In this document: positions 21,942-32,212 of the stretch, piece by piece
Position numbering within the stretch: position 1 is the first letter of the stretch
How the letters are laid out: every line of letters begins with the position of its first letter
NCBI GenBank assembly: GCA_025465095.1
Contig: JAODME010000013.1
Location: 146,934 to 210,933 of the forward strand
Direction of reading: 5' to 3'
Origin: Microbacteriaceae bacterium
GTDB taxonomy: Bacteria > Actinomycetota > Actinomycetes > Actinomycetales > Microbacteriaceae
DNA: 64,000 nt
Program-made: the position numbers and the translations under genes
Notes under the pieces: generated by a model
Seen by the model: the letters and a program-made list of their open reading frames with translations, nothing else
What the model was told of the DNA's origin: nothing
Databases searched by the model: none

Positions 21942-23479
21942 TGCCGTTCACCCGGATGTCCGCCGCCACCCTTGCCGAAAAGCTCGCCTCGAAGGAGATC
22001 TCGAGCGTCGAGGTCACCAAGGCGCACCTCGACCGGATCGCGGCCGTCGATGGCGACGTGCACGCCTTCCTGCACGTGTCGAAGGCGGCACTCTCAACCG
22101 CCGCAGATGTCGATTCCCGCCGCATCGACGGCGAACACCTGGGCCCGCTCGCGGGCGTGCCGATCGCGATCAAGGACGTGCTCTGCACCTTCGACATGCC
22201 GTCGACGGCCGGATCGCGGATGCTCGAGGGCTGGGTTCCACCGTACGACGCGACTGTCGTGCGCAAGCTCCGTGAGGGGCATCTTGTGCCACTCGGCAAG
22301 ACCAACATGGACGAGTTCGCGATGGGATCCTCCACGGAGCACTGGGGGTTCGGTCCCACCTGGAACCCTTGGGACCTCGTGCGGATCACCGGCGGATCCG
22401 GTGGCGGTTCCGCCGCGGCCGTCGCCGCCTTCGAGGCGCCGCTCGCGCTCGGATCTGACACCGGCGGCTCGATCCGGCAGCCGGCAGCGGTCACAGGGTC
22501 GGTCGGCGTGAAGCCGACCTACGGCGGGGTCTCGCGCTATGGAGCGATCGCGCTGGCGTCATCGCTCGACCAGGTCGGTCCGGTCAGTCGTTCCGTTATC
22601 GACGCGGCCCTCCTGCATGACGTGATCGGCGGGCACGACCCGCGCGACTCCACCTCGCTCACCGACGTGTGGCCCAGTTTCGCCGATGCCGCCCGCTCCG
22701 GCCGCGCGTCGCGTTCCCTCAAGGGTGTGCGGGTCGGGGTAGTGAAGGAGCTTCAGGGGGAGGGCATGCAGGCCGGGGTGCAGCAGCGCTTCACCGAGTC
22801 GCTCGAGGTGATGGCTGCGGCGGGTGCCGAAATCGTTGAGGTCTCCGCGCCGAACTTCGAGTACGCCGTCGCCGCGTACTACCTGATCCTTCCGGCCGAG
22901 GCTTCGAGCAATCTCGCCAAGTACGACTCAGTACGCTTCGGTCTGCGGGTTAACCCGACGGGAGGCGGAACGGTTGAGGACGTTATGGCCGCGACGCGCG
23001 AGGCCGGCTTCGGTGACGAGGTGAAGCGCCGCGTCATCCTCGGCACCTACGCCCTGTCGGCCGGATACTACGACGCCTATTACGGCAGCGCCCAGAAGGT
23101 GCGAACACTCATCCAGCGAGACTTCGACGCCGCATTCGGTCAGGTCGACGTGCTCGTGAGTCCTTCGGCGCCGACGACGGCGTTCAAGCTCGGCGAGAAG
23201 CTCGACGATCCGCTCGCGATGTACCTCAACGACATCACCACCATCCCGGCGAACCTCGCCGGTGTGCCCGGCATGGGACTGCCGATGGGGCTCGCGCCAG
23301 AGGACGGGCTACCCACCGGGCTGCAAATCATGGCTCCAGCGAGGGAGGATGCCCGGCTTTACACGGTCGGCGCCGCCCTCGAGGCGCTGCTCGAGGACAA
23401 GTGGGGCCACACCCTGCCCAGCCAGGCGCCCGCCCTCGAACCAACCGAGATGAACGTGTCACGAGCAGGAGCGGTCTGA
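21941..23479 (+). CDS. gatA: Asp-tRNA(Asn)/Glu-tRNA(Gln) amidotransferase subunit A
   Basis: Amidase signature [33 protein letters not shown]. Confidence 0.97.
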   Translation: MPFTRMSAATLAEKLASKEISSVEVTKAHLDRIAAVDGDVHAFLHVSKAALSTAADVDSRRIDGEHLGPLAGVPIAIKDVLCTFDMPSTAGSRMLEGWVPPYDATVVRKLREGHLVPLGKTNMDEFAMGSSTEHWGFGPTWNPWDLVRITGGSGGGSAAAVAAFEAPLALGSDTGGSIRQPAAVTGSVGVKPTYGGVSRYGAIALASSLDQVGPVSRSVIDAALLHDVIGGHDPRDSTSLTDVWPSFADAARSGRASRSLKGVRVGVVKELQGEGMQAGVQQRFTESLEVMAAAGAEIVEVSAPNFEYAVAAYYLILPAEASSNLAKYDSVRFGLRVNPTGGGTVEDVMAATREAGFGDEVKRRVILGTYALSAGYYDAYYGSAQKVRTLIQRDFDAAFGQVDVLVSPSAPTTAFKLGEKLDDPLAMYLNDITTIPANLAGVPGMGLPMGLAPEDGLPTGLQIMAPAREDARLYTVGAALEALLEDKWGHTLPSQAPALEPTEMNVSRAGAV

Positions 23480-25002
23480 TGGCCAAGGCAGAACTGATGG
23501 ACTTCGACAAGGCCCTCGAGCTATTCGAGCCGGTACTCGGCTTCGAGGTTCATGTCGAGTTGAACACGAGAAGCAAGATGTTCTCGGATGCCCCCAATCC
23601 AGCCTCCCCTGAGCACCACGACGCGGAGCCGAACACCCAGACCACCCCCGTCGACCTCGGACTACCGGGCTCGCTACCCGTGGTGAACGAGCAGGCGATC
23701 AAGTACTCCATCAGCCTCGGGCTCGCGCTCGGCTGCGACATCGCACCATCCAGCCGCTTCGCTCGCAAAAACTACTTCTACCCCGACCTCGCGAAGAACT
23801 ACCAAATCAGCCAGTACGACGAGCCGATCGCCTTCGACGGAAAGGTCGAGGTGGAGCTCGAAGACGGGCGCACCTTCCAGATTCCGATCGAGCGAGCGCA
23901 CATGGAGGAGGATGCAGGCAAGCTCACCCACGTCGGCGGGTCGACCGGTCGCATCCAGGGAGCCGAGTACTCCCTCGTCGACTACAATCGCGCCGGCGTT
24001 CCGCTCGTCGAGATCGTGACCAACATCATCTACGGTGCCGAGAAGGACGCCCCCGAGCTCGCGAAGGCGTACGTCTCGACGATCCGCGACATCGTCCGGT
24101 CGCTGGATATCTCGGAAGCCCGGATGGAGCGGGGCAACCTGCGCTGTGATGCGAACATCTCGCTCAGCCCTCGCGGATCCGGCAAGCTCGGCACTCGCAC
24201 CGAGACGAAGAACGTCAACAGCTTGCGCAGTGTCGAGCGCGCTATCCGTTACGAGATCCAGCGGCAGGCGGCCATTCTGGCCAAGGGCGGAACGATCATT
24301 CAGGAGACCCGTCACTGGCACGAGGACACAGGCGTGACTTCCGCCGGTCGTCCGAAGAGCGACGCCGACGACTACCGCTACTTTCCAGAGCCTGATCTGC
24401 TCCCGGTGCAGCCGAGCGCCCAGCTCATCGAGGAGCTTCGGGCCGCCCTGCCGGAATCGCCCGTGCTGATGCGCCGTCGCCTCAAGAGCGAGTGGGGATT
24501 CAGTGACATCGACTTCCAATCGGTGGTGAACGCCGGGCTGCTCGTCGAGCTCGTCGACACGGTCACTGCCGGAGCGTCACCCCAGGCCGCCCGCAAATGG
24601 TGGATGGGCGAGATCAGCCGCACCGCAAACGAACAGGGAGTCGACGCGTCGACCCTCGTGACGGGCGAGCAGGTCGCCGCGCTCGTGTCGATGGTCGAAT
24701 CCGGAGAGCTGACCGACCGCCTCGCTCGCCAGGTGCTCGAGGGTGTCATCGCAGGAGAGGGGACTCCCGCCGAGGTTGTCGCCTCGCGCGGTCTCGCTGT
24801 GGTGTCGGATGATACGGCGCTCGTCGCCGCGATCGATGATGCTCTCGCCTCCCAGCCCGATGTGCTCGCGAAGATCCGCGATGGCAGGGTGCAAGCCGCC
24901 GGAGCCGTAATCGGGGCTGTCATGAAAGCGATGAAGGGCCAGGCGGATGCCGCGCGTGTGCGTGAACTGGTGCTGGTTCGGGCGAGCAACACCGAAGGCT
25001 GA
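23479..25002 (+). CDS. gatB: Asp-tRNA(Asn)/Glu-tRNA(Gln) amidotransferase subunit B
   Basis: [48 protein letters not shown] overlap with gatA. Confidence 0.97.
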   Translation: MAKAELMDFDKALELFEPVLGFEVHVELNTRSKMFSDAPNPASPEHHDAEPNTQTTPVDLGLPGSLPVVNEQAIKYSISLGLALGCDIAPSSRFARKNYFYPDLAKNYQISQYDEPIAFDGKVEVELEDGRTFQIPIERAHMEEDAGKLTHVGGSTGRIQGAEYSLVDYNRAGVPLVEIVTNIIYGAEKDAPELAKAYVSTIRDIVRSLDISEARMERGNLRCDANISLSPRGSGKLGTRTETKNVNSLRSVERAIRYEIQRQAAILAKGGTIIQETRHWHEDTGVTSAGRPKSDADDYRYFPEPDLLPVQPSAQLIEELRAALPESPVLMRRRLKSEWGFSDIDFQSVVNAGLLVELVDTVTAGASPQAARKWWMGEISRTANEQGVDASTLVTGEQVAALVSMVESGELTDRLARQVLEGVIAGEGTPAEVVASRGLAVVSDDTALVAAIDDALASQPDVLAKIRDGRVQAAGAVIGAVMKAMKGQADAARVRELVLVRASNTEG

Positions 25003-25019
25003 TCGGGAATGCCTGCGCG

Positions 25020-25952
25020 TCAGTGAGGCGCGTCGGCACCTGCTCCCGTGAGGTTGTGCTCGCTGTTCGTGGGGGGACGTCGCGTCCTCGGCCGGAACGG
25101 CACTCGGGTGATCACCGCTGCGGCGAGGCCGGTGAGCATGATCGCGCCGCCCACGACCTCGGAGACTGTCGGGTTCTCTCCTTGGACAAGCCACGCCGCG
25201 AGAATTCCGATCACCGGAATCAACAGCGTGAATGGCACGACGGCGCTCGTCGGGTATCTCGTGAGCAGCGAGTTCCAGATTCCATAGCCGATGAGCGACG
25301 CGGCGATCGCAGTGTAGAACGTGCTGAGAATGGCGGCGCCGGAGAGGTGCGTGATGGCGTCGAAGACCACCACGGGGGTGTCTACGATGAGCGCGAGTGC
25401 GAGGCTCGGAATCGGCACCACGAGCCCCGACCAGACGACTAGGGACAGCCCGGATGCGGCCTTCGCCCTCCTGCTCAAGACGTTGCCGGTGGCCCAGGCG
25501 AGCGCGGCGAGAATCGTGATCACGAGGGGCAGCCACGGGGCGACAGCGCTGTGCCCGATGACCACGACGGCGATGCCGATCATACCGACGATGATGCCGA
25601 GAAACTGCCGCCGCGTCGGTCGTTCCCGCAGCACGATGGCGGAGATCATCACGGATAAAACGACTTGCGCCTGCAACATCAGCGAGGCGAGGCCGGCCGG
25701 CATCCCGAGATGCAAGGCGAGGTAGAGCAGCGCGAACTGCCCGAAACTGAGAAAGGCGCCGATCGCCAGGATGTTTCGCCATCCGATCGCCGGCGGCTTC
25801 AGGAAGAAGATCGCCGGCAGCACGACAAGCACGAATCGGATCGCGACGAAGACGAGCGGGGGTACGCCGTCGAGACCCCAGTCGATGACGACGAAGTTGA
25901 GGCCCCAGATGAGCACGACGAGTAGGGCGAGGAGCGTGTGGCGTGGTGTCAC
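25020..25952 (-). CDS. EamA/DMT family transporter
   Basis: 310 aa multi-TM; LVVLIWGLNFVVIDWGLDGVPPLVFVAIRF. Confidence 0.88.
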   Translation of the reverse strand: MTPRHTLLALLVVLIWGLNFVVIDWGLDGVPPLVFVAIRFVLVVLPAIFFLKPPAIGWRNILAIGAFLSFGQFALLYLALHLGMPAGLASLMLQAQVVLSVMISAIVLRERPTRRQFLGIIVGMIGIAVVVIGHSAVAPWLPLVITILAALAWATGNVLSRRAKAASGLSLVVWSGLVVPIPSLALALIVDTPVVVFDAITHLSGAAILSTFYTAIAASLIGYGIWNSLLTRYPTSAVVPFTLLIPVIGILAAWLVQGENPTVSEVVGGAIMLTGLAAAVITRVPFRPRTRRPPTNSEHNLTGAGADAPH

Positions 25953-26090
25953 CAGTCAAGCCTGCCACGCCGTCCCCACGCATTCCGACGCCGGAGCAAC
26001 CTCCGAGCAAACCCCGAACCAGCCCTGTGGTCTGGACAGTCTCGTTGGTCCGGGCTAACCTGCCGTGGTCGGCCGACCCGAGGGAGAATC

Positions 26091-27278
26091 GTGAGTAGGT
26101 CCTGCGTTTCCTTCGCGGCCTGTGCGGCCCTGGTGGCTGCCTCGATACTGGGGACGGCGTCGGCCGTGCACGCCTCGCACGGTGTGCCTCCGATTCAGCC
26201 GGGAACACCGCGGACCGTTGCCGATAACCTGCTCACCCCGCTCAGCCTCGAGGTCGATCGGCAGGGAATCGCCTATCTGAGCCAGGACCTAGCCGGCGCT
26301 CTGACGAAGATCACCCGCGACGGGACAACGACCACCATCGCCGCCGCTGTCGGACAATCCATCAGCGCGGTGTCGTTCCGCCGGGGAACGATCTACTTCG
26401 CGCAGACCGCTCCCGACCACAATTCCTCGATCCTCATGGCGATGCGCGGCGATGAGGAACCCGTTCGGCTCGCCGACATCGGCGCTTACGAGGCGACCGC
26501 GAATCCCGACCAGGGAAACACCTACGGTTTCAGCGATCTGCCCGAGTCTTGCGCGGACCAGTTCGACATCTCGACGATGTCCTCCCTTCCGCCTACCTAC
26601 TCCGGCCTCATCGACACGAACCCCCACGCCTCGCTTGCACTGTCGCAGTCCATTTTTGTGGCGGATGCCGGGGCTAACGCGGTTCTGCGGATCGGCTATG
26701 ACGGCGACGTGTCCGTTGCTGCGGTGCTTCCGGCCGTCGATCCTGTAGCCGCAACAGAGGAACTCATCGCGAGGTTCGGATTTCCTCGGTGCGCGATCGG
26801 TCACGACTATCGTTTCGAACCCGTGCCCACCGACGTCGAACTCGGCCCTGACGGGTGGCTCTACGTGACCAGCATGCCTGGCGGACCGGTCGATTCCGGT
26901 GCCGGGGCACCCGGTAGCTTGTATAAGGTCAACCCCCACAACGGCCTGGTGGTCGAGGTCGATACCGGGTTCTTGGGAGCGACGGGGCTTGCGGTGTCGA
27001 TGCGCTCCGGTGCCGTCGCGGTGAGCGAATTGTTCGGCGGCCCGGATGGAGCCGGGCAGATCTCGTTGTTGTCGGGTGATGCGAGCACGCGAAGGACCTA
27101 CACCGAGCTCGATCATCCGATAGCCATCGAGTTGCGGCGCAACAAGCTGTATGTCACAACCGACACTGGCATTCTCGACCCGCAGACAGGAGCACCCCGG
27201 CCTGTCGGCGAACTCGCCGTGCTGCCACTCGAGGTCGACCGCGGTCAACTGGAGGACTCGAGCGACAACGGCAGTTGA
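26091..27278 (+). CDS. Exported ScyD/ScyE-like beta-propeller protein
   Basis: Signal peptide; VVADNLLTPLSLEV-like start, YKVNPHNGLVVEVDTGFLGATGLAVSMRSGAVAVSELF. Confidence 0.7.
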   Translation: MSRSCVSFAACAALVAASILGTASAVHASHGVPPIQPGTPRTVADNLLTPLSLEVDRQGIAYLSQDLAGALTKITRDGTTTTIAAAVGQSISAVSFRRGTIYFAQTAPDHNSSILMAMRGDEEPVRLADIGAYEATANPDQGNTYGFSDLPESCADQFDISTMSSLPPTYSGLIDTNPHASLALSQSIFVADAGANAVLRIGYDGDVSVAAVLPAVDPVAATEELIARFGFPRCAIGHDYRFEPVPTDVELGPDGWLYVTSMPGGPVDSGAGAPGSLYKVNPHNGLVVEVDTGFLGATGLAVSMRSGAVAVSELFGGPDGAGQISLLSGDASTRRTYTELDHPIAIELRRNKLYVTTDTGILDPQTGAPRPVGELAVLPLEVDRGQLEDSSDNGS

Positions 27279-27282
27279 GCTC

Positions 27283-27939
27283 CTAATGTCGGCGAGCGAG
27301 GCAGTCCAGGTATGCGAGAACCTCGTCATCGGTTGTTTGCGCGAAGCTCTCGTAAAACTGCCCGACCGCGAAGAACGGGCTCGGCGTCGCGGTCGCGACG
27401 AATTCGTCCGCGATCGGGCCCCTTCCGCTGCCGACGCGGAATCGTTCCGTCCAGTCTCGCGGGGCGACGGGCACGGCCAGCACGACGCGCTCCGCGCCCA
27501 GTCGGCGGGCGACCTGGCATGCGGCGCTCGCGCTGGAGCCGGTCGCGACGCCGTCATCGACGATCACTACCGTCTTTCCCCGCAGGTCGAGCAGATCCTT
27601 GCCGGGCCGGTACCGGGCGAGCCGGCGCGCGAGCTCCGCGCGCTCGCGATCCTCGACCGCCTGCAGAGCGGTGGCGCCGATACGTGCCGCGGCCTTCTCG
27701 TCCACGACGCGCACCCCGCCTTCGCCGATCGCGCCGATCGCATACTCCGTGTTGCCCGGCGCACCGAGCTTGCGGATGACGAGCACATCGAGCGGCGAAT
27801 CGAGCACTGCGGCGACCTCGGCGGCCACTGGCACGCCGCCCCGGGGCAGCCCGAGCACGATGACATCTCGGCCTCGCAGGTGTGCGAGTTGCTTGGCCAG
27901 GTGCTTACCCGCGTCCGTGCGGTCGGCGAACATGCGCAT
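27283..27939 (-). CDS. Phosphoribosyltransferase family protein
   Basis: VIVLGLPRGGVPVAAEVA, VIRKLGAPGNTEYAIGAI, VVIVDDGVATGSSASAA (PRPP-binding-like). Confidence 0.88.
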   Translation of the reverse strand: MRMFADRTDAGKHLAKQLAHLRGRDVIVLGLPRGGVPVAAEVAAVLDSPLDVLVIRKLGAPGNTEYAIGAIGEGGVRVVDEKAAARIGATALQAVEDRERAELARRLARYRPGKDLLDLRGKTVVIVDDGVATGSSASAACQVARRLGAERVVLAVPVAPRDWTERFRVGSGRGPIADEFVATATPSPFFAVGQFYESFAQTTDDEVLAYLDCLARRH

Positions 27940-28266
27940 CGTTCCAGCGTCACGGCCACGCCTGCAACACGCAAGGCTCCGTGGCTACTGAACTGCGCGA
28001 ACGGCCACGTCGGGTAGTCGCGCACTCTGAAGAGTCCAGGTGTTGCCGTCCGGACGGGCGAAGGCGACGAAGCGGCCCCCGGCTGCTCGTCGGCCCGGGT
28101 ACCCGGGCTGTCCCACCTCGCTGTCTCGTTTCAGGTTCCGAGGTGCTATCGCATAGCTGTATCGCCTCGGCGATGCTCGTCCTGCGACGGTCGCTTTCCA
28201 GTTTCGGAACGCGGCTTGCCGCGGACTGCAATTGATCCTCTCGAAGTAGTGGCGGCAACCAAAGCC

Positions 28267-29157
28267 TCAGCTCTTCTGGCGCAGCCGCATCCTTCGGGAC
28301 GGATGATTCTCGTCGAGCTCGACGCGCGCCTCAAGCGACCGCACGAACTCGGTGAATGACTTGAACCCGAGCGCCCGCTCCTGAAACGTGGGATCCATGC
28401 GCAGGATCTGGCTCTTCGCGGCAGCGCTCGAGAGCCACTCGTCATCGTTCTTTGCCTGGTTCAACTCCAGCGCTCGAAGCAGCAGGTCGGTCGCGACATC
28501 CTTCTCGCTCTTCGGCTTCGACCGCCGACCGCTTCGAGTCGGCGCGTCCGTCTGAGGCGCGGGCGTCGCAATCTCCTCGGCCGACGACTTCACTCCCGGA
28601 AGCGCGTCATAGTCGGCGAACTGGTTGCAGGCCCAGCCGAGCGCCTTGCTGGTGGAACCCGCGACGCCGATGCCTACGACGTATCGCCCGAGCTGCTTGC
28701 ATCGTTGGGCGAGGGCGACGTAGTCAGAGTCGCCCGCGACGATCACCACGTGAGTGAGGTCGTCGAGCCGGAACAGGTCTTCGACCACATCGATGGCGAG
28801 GCGGATGTCCGCTCCATTCTTCATCGACGCAACGGTGGGGAACAGCTGCACAAGATCGACGGCGCGCTCGATGAGTTGCCGCCGATAGCTCGCGTTGACC
28901 GGTGCCGACCAGTCAGCGTAGGCACGGCTGATCGCGATGGTACCGAAGGATGAGGCGAAGTCCAGCACGGCGCCGAGGTCGACCGTGGCATCCTCCAGTC
29001 GCCTGGTCACGTCAGATTCCGGATTCGACACGGGATCGAATGAGCGGGCCTTATCGCTGTGAAACTGGCCTCGCTTGCTCCGCTGGTCGTAGCGCGAGAT
29101 CACGATGTTGTCGAAGTCGATGTAGACGGCAACGCGGGTGTCGGATGGTTCGGTCAT
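28267..29157 (-). CDS. NYN domain protein (LabA/DUF88-like PIN-fold nuclease), probable OST-HTH/LOTUS-like C-terminus
   Basis: VAVYIDFDNIVIS, MKNGADIRLAIDVVEDLFRLDDLTHVVIVAGDSDYVALAQRCKQLGRYVVGIG; C-terminal WLSSAAAKSQILRMDPTFQERALGFKSFTEFVRSLEARVEL. Confidence 0.85.
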   Translation of the reverse strand: MTEPSDTRVAVYIDFDNIVISRYDQRSKRGQFHSDKARSFDPVSNPESDVTRRLEDATVDLGAVLDFASSFGTIAISRAYADWSAPVNASYRRQLIERAVDLVQLFPTVASMKNGADIRLAIDVVEDLFRLDDLTHVVIVAGDSDYVALAQRCKQLGRYVVGIGVAGSTSKALGWACNQFADYDALPGVKSSAEEIATPAPQTDAPTRSGRRSKPKSEKDVATDLLLRALELNQAKNDDEWLSSAAAKSQILRMDPTFQERALGFKSFTEFVRSLEARVELDENHPSRRMRLRQKS

Positions 29158-29384
29158 CGAGCGCTCTTTTCTTCCAAGGTCTCCAGTCTGGCCGCACAGG
29201 ACGGTGGGGCGCAGCGGCTTTCGTCGGCGCCCCACAGGCACGGGTTCTCCTGCCGTCAGCTCACAGTGTCGGTGGCGTCCACCAGTCCTTCGCCTGCCCG
29301 TAGAGCACCTCAGCAACGCGAGACCCTGCCAACATGAGCAGGGCTGCCGCTCCCGGGACATGCGGCGATCGACGGCGGCGTACT

Positions 29385-29540
29385 TTATTCAGGGCCGGGC
29401 ACGATCTCGGCAGTGGGTGTCGGCCGCGGGGTTGCCGCGGTGGCGGCACTCGGAACCAGGTAGGTGGCGCCTAGAGCGGCTGACAGCGCGATGGCCGCGG
29501 CAGCACGCCGTTTTCTCCGGCTCGACGACGGATTGGACAT
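29385..29540 (-). CDS. Possible small secreted peptide (51 aa)
   Basis: MSNPSSSRRKRRAAAAIALSAALGATYLVPSAATAATPRPTPTAEIVPGPE, signal-peptide-like. Confidence 0.35.
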   Translation of the reverse strand: MSNPSSSRRKRRAAAAIALSAALGATYLVPSAATAATPRPTPTAEIVPGPE

Positions 29541-29715
29541 GGTGCTCCCGATCTGTTGGGGCTCTTCGCGGTTGTGTCGGCCGACGTTGTCACGATCTGT
29601 CACGACCCCAAGTCCCGCGTGGCCTCACGAGCAAGGCTAGGCATGTCCCGCGAAAGGGGGTAGTCGGCACTTAGGTGGACAAGCGCGTGAAGGCGCCGCT
29701 GGCCGGCTGTCGGCC

Positions 29716-30471
29716 TCAGGGCAGGCGCACCGGCTGCAGTGTCGCGATCTTCGGCTGCCTGTTGTCGCCGGAGGACCGACCTGTGACGCGTCGACCAATC
29801 CACGGAAGCACGTATTCACGCCAGTAGGCGGCCGTGCGTTGCGCTGGTTCCGCCGCGCTGTGTTCGCCTGGAGCGTCGGGTATCGGCAGTCCGAGCGCCG
29901 CGAGCACATTGCCGGCTACTCGTTCGTGGCCGCGAGAGTTGAGGTGGAGCTTGTCGCGTGACCAGTAGCGGATGTCGCCCAGCTCGACATCGGCCCAGTT
30001 ATCGACGAAAGTGACGGAATCGAAGGGGAGACGATCGCGGATCGCCTGTGCCAGTTGCTCGCCCCGCGCCTGGACGAACGAACCGAGGGGAATGTGCTTC
30101 GTCGGGTTCGCGCCGCTGGCAAGCACGACGTGGGCTCCGCTCGCCGTCGCCTGCTCGACGGCGGCGGAGAGCATGCTTGCTATAGCGTCGATGGAGACGC
30201 GAGGACGAAGGATGTCGTTGCCTCCGCCGTTGATGCTGAGGAGCGAAGGCTTCAAGTCGATCGCGGCATCCAGCTGCCCGGTGATGATCGGAGCAAGGAG
30301 TCGGCCGCGGATGGCGAGATTGGCGTAAGTCACGGGGTCTGGCGATGCGAGCGCGAGCCCCATGGCGACGAGGTCGGCCCAACCGCGAACACGCCCGTCG
30401 GGCAGATCGTCGCCGACGCCCTCGGTGAAGCTGTCGCCGATGGCGACATAGCTCGGGAAGGTCATCGTCAT
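29716..30471 (-). CDS. SGNH/GDSL hydrolase family protein
   Basis: YVAIGDSFTEGVGDDLPDGRVRGWADLVA, SINGGGNDILRP, RDKLHLNSRGHERVA. Confidence 0.92.
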   Translation of the reverse strand: MTMTFPSYVAIGDSFTEGVGDDLPDGRVRGWADLVAMGLALASPDPVTYANLAIRGRLLAPIITGQLDAAIDLKPSLLSINGGGNDILRPRVSIDAIASMLSAAVEQATASGAHVVLASGANPTKHIPLGSFVQARGEQLAQAIRDRLPFDSVTFVDNWADVELGDIRYWSRDKLHLNSRGHERVAGNVLAALGLPIPDAPGEHSAAEPAQRTAAYWREYVLPWIGRRVTGRSSGDNRQPKIATLQPVRLP

Positions 30472-30660
30472 CGTTCGAGTTCACCACACTTCGGTCGTGG
30501 TGCAACCCCCGACTCACCCGCTTGAACTCTGGTTGCTCCGTCGTCGCTGTCCGTCCGCCGATCAGTCTCCCCATGCGGCTTCCGCCGGCCCAGCCCACCG
30601 CAAGGGGTCGACAACCTCGGCCGGATGGGCGAATCTCGAAGGTGATGGAAGTGATCCTGG

Positions 30661-31659
30661 GTGCATCGTCGGAAGGGTGCCTATGTCGAGGATGCCGCGG
30701 TGAAGCATCGTTCGGCGGCGCTCGATGCGGTGCGCGTGATCGGCGTTACGGCCGTGGTGGCCGGCCACGCCATTCCCGACGAGGGCTTCCGCGAAGTGCT
30801 GTTCGCGTGGCACGTGCCCGTGTTCTTCTTCCTCAGCGGCTACCTGTGGAATCGGCGCCGCGGTCTCCGCGACGAATGGCTTTCTCGGAGCCGCTCTCTA
30901 GCGAAGCCGTACCTGTTCTGGTTGGCCGTGATCGGGGTGCCCTACGTCATCGTGCTTCTGAGCTCCGGGGGAGGGGACTGGATCGGACCGCTCCTCGGTG
31001 GTGCGAACGCCAATGAGCCGTTCACTACCTTCTGGTTCGTGTCGGTGCTGTTCTTCTCTGCACTGCTGTTCCGGATGGTGTCGCTCGGGCATCCGGTACT
31101 GAAATGGGTCGTCGCGGGCGTTGGGCTACTCGCCGGCTACCTCGTCGGCCCTCTGCTCGCGCACAGTCCGCTCGCGATCGGATCGGCGCTGCCGTGCCTC
31201 GCCTTCGTGGTGCTCGGTCAGGCGATGCGTCCCGCCATCGAGCGGGTGCGTGGGAAAGCGGTGGTCGGTATCCCGCTGGTGGTGATCGGCGAAGCCCTCG
31301 TCGCTCTCGGCGCCGTCCGCTCTCCGGACATCAAGTTCGGCGACTACGGCACGCCCGTGCTCGCGTTCATCGTCGCCATCGGCATCTGCGCAGGGCTCAT
31401 TCTGGTCGCGGAGGCCGTGTTCGGACGGATGCCCCGGGCCGTCGGACGAGTGACGACTGGTCTGGCCTACGCCTCGTTCACGGTGGTGCTCGTGCACCCG
31501 GTCGTGCAATGGGCGGTGCGGCCGTTCGAGGTGGATCTTCCGCTTCTTCTCATTCTCATGCTCGTGCTTCCCTGGGCACTTGGTCTCGCTTTGCGACACA
31601 CTCACCTCGCGCCGTGGACGACCGGAAGTCCCTTCGAGCGCCGCAGAGCGGCGGCGTAG
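30661..31659 (+). CDS. Acyltransferase family (acyltransferase 3) membrane protein
   Basis: ALDAVRVIGVTAVVAGHAIPDEGFREVLFAWHVPVFFFLSGYLW; start may be GTG at 30700. Confidence 0.85.
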   Translation: MHRRKGAYVEDAAVKHRSAALDAVRVIGVTAVVAGHAIPDEGFREVLFAWHVPVFFFLSGYLWNRRRGLRDEWLSRSRSLAKPYLFWLAVIGVPYVIVLLSSGGGDWIGPLLGGANANEPFTTFWFVSVLFFSALLFRMVSLGHPVLKWVVAGVGLLAGYLVGPLLAHSPLAIGSALPCLAFVVLGQAMRPAIERVRGKAVVGIPLVVIGEALVALGAVRSPDIKFGDYGTPVLAFIVAIGICAGLILVAEAVFGRMPRAVGRVTTGLAYASFTVVLVHPVVQWAVRPFEVDLPLLLILMLVLPWALGLALRHTHLAPWTTGSPFERRRAAA

Positions 31660-31747
31660 CGACGTGCGAGGCGTGGTCTCGTCCGTGGTTCCCCGAAGGA
31701 CGTGCCGCGCGTAGCTGACGTTCGGAAAGCCGATCTACGCTGAATTC

Positions 31748-32155
31748 ATGGCGACCAGGCGGGCGCGCGCGGCGATGGCGGTTGCGTATTTCGCAATCGA
31801 CCTCGTCGCCGTGCTCCTCTTCGCGATCGCAGAACGCACGACGCGGGGCCTGGTCGAGGGGGTTGACGAGGCGTGGCCGTTCTTCGTCGGGGTGCTGATC
31901 GGTTGGCTCGTGGCACGAGGCTGGCGGTCCCCACGTGCAGTCATCTGGACCGGCGTGATCGTGTGGGCGTCCACCATGACGGTCGGTCTCGTCGTGCGCC
32001 TGATCATCGGCCAATCGACCGACTCGCGGGCGGGTTTCATCACGCTCCTCGCGCTCGGAGTCTTCCTGCTCGGGTGGCGCGCCATCGCCTGGATTCTTGA
32101 TGCATTGTTTGGCAGAGCGCTTCCGAAGGTCGTCGACGAGAAGTATCGGCGCTAG
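31748..32155 (+). CDS. DUF3054-like membrane protein
   Basis: 135 aa, four TM, AYFAIDLVAVLLFAIAERTT, RGWRSPRAVIWTGVIVW. Confidence 0.75.
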   Translation: MATRRARAAMAVAYFAIDLVAVLLFAIAERTTRGLVEGVDEAWPFFVGVLIGWLVARGWRSPRAVIWTGVIVWASTMTVGLVVRLIIGQSTDSRAGFITLLALGVFLLGWRAIAWILDALFGRALPKVVDEKYRR

Positions 32156-32212
32156 CCCGCAGTGGCTGAACTCTCCCCGTGGCAGACGACGGTCCGCTCC
32201 GACGACTAGCCC

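Noticed and set aside
28020-28266. Small ORFs and GC-rich palindromes between the phosphoribosyltransferase and NYN genes
   Set aside because: No consistent coding signal; no tRNA fold or CCA-type end recognised
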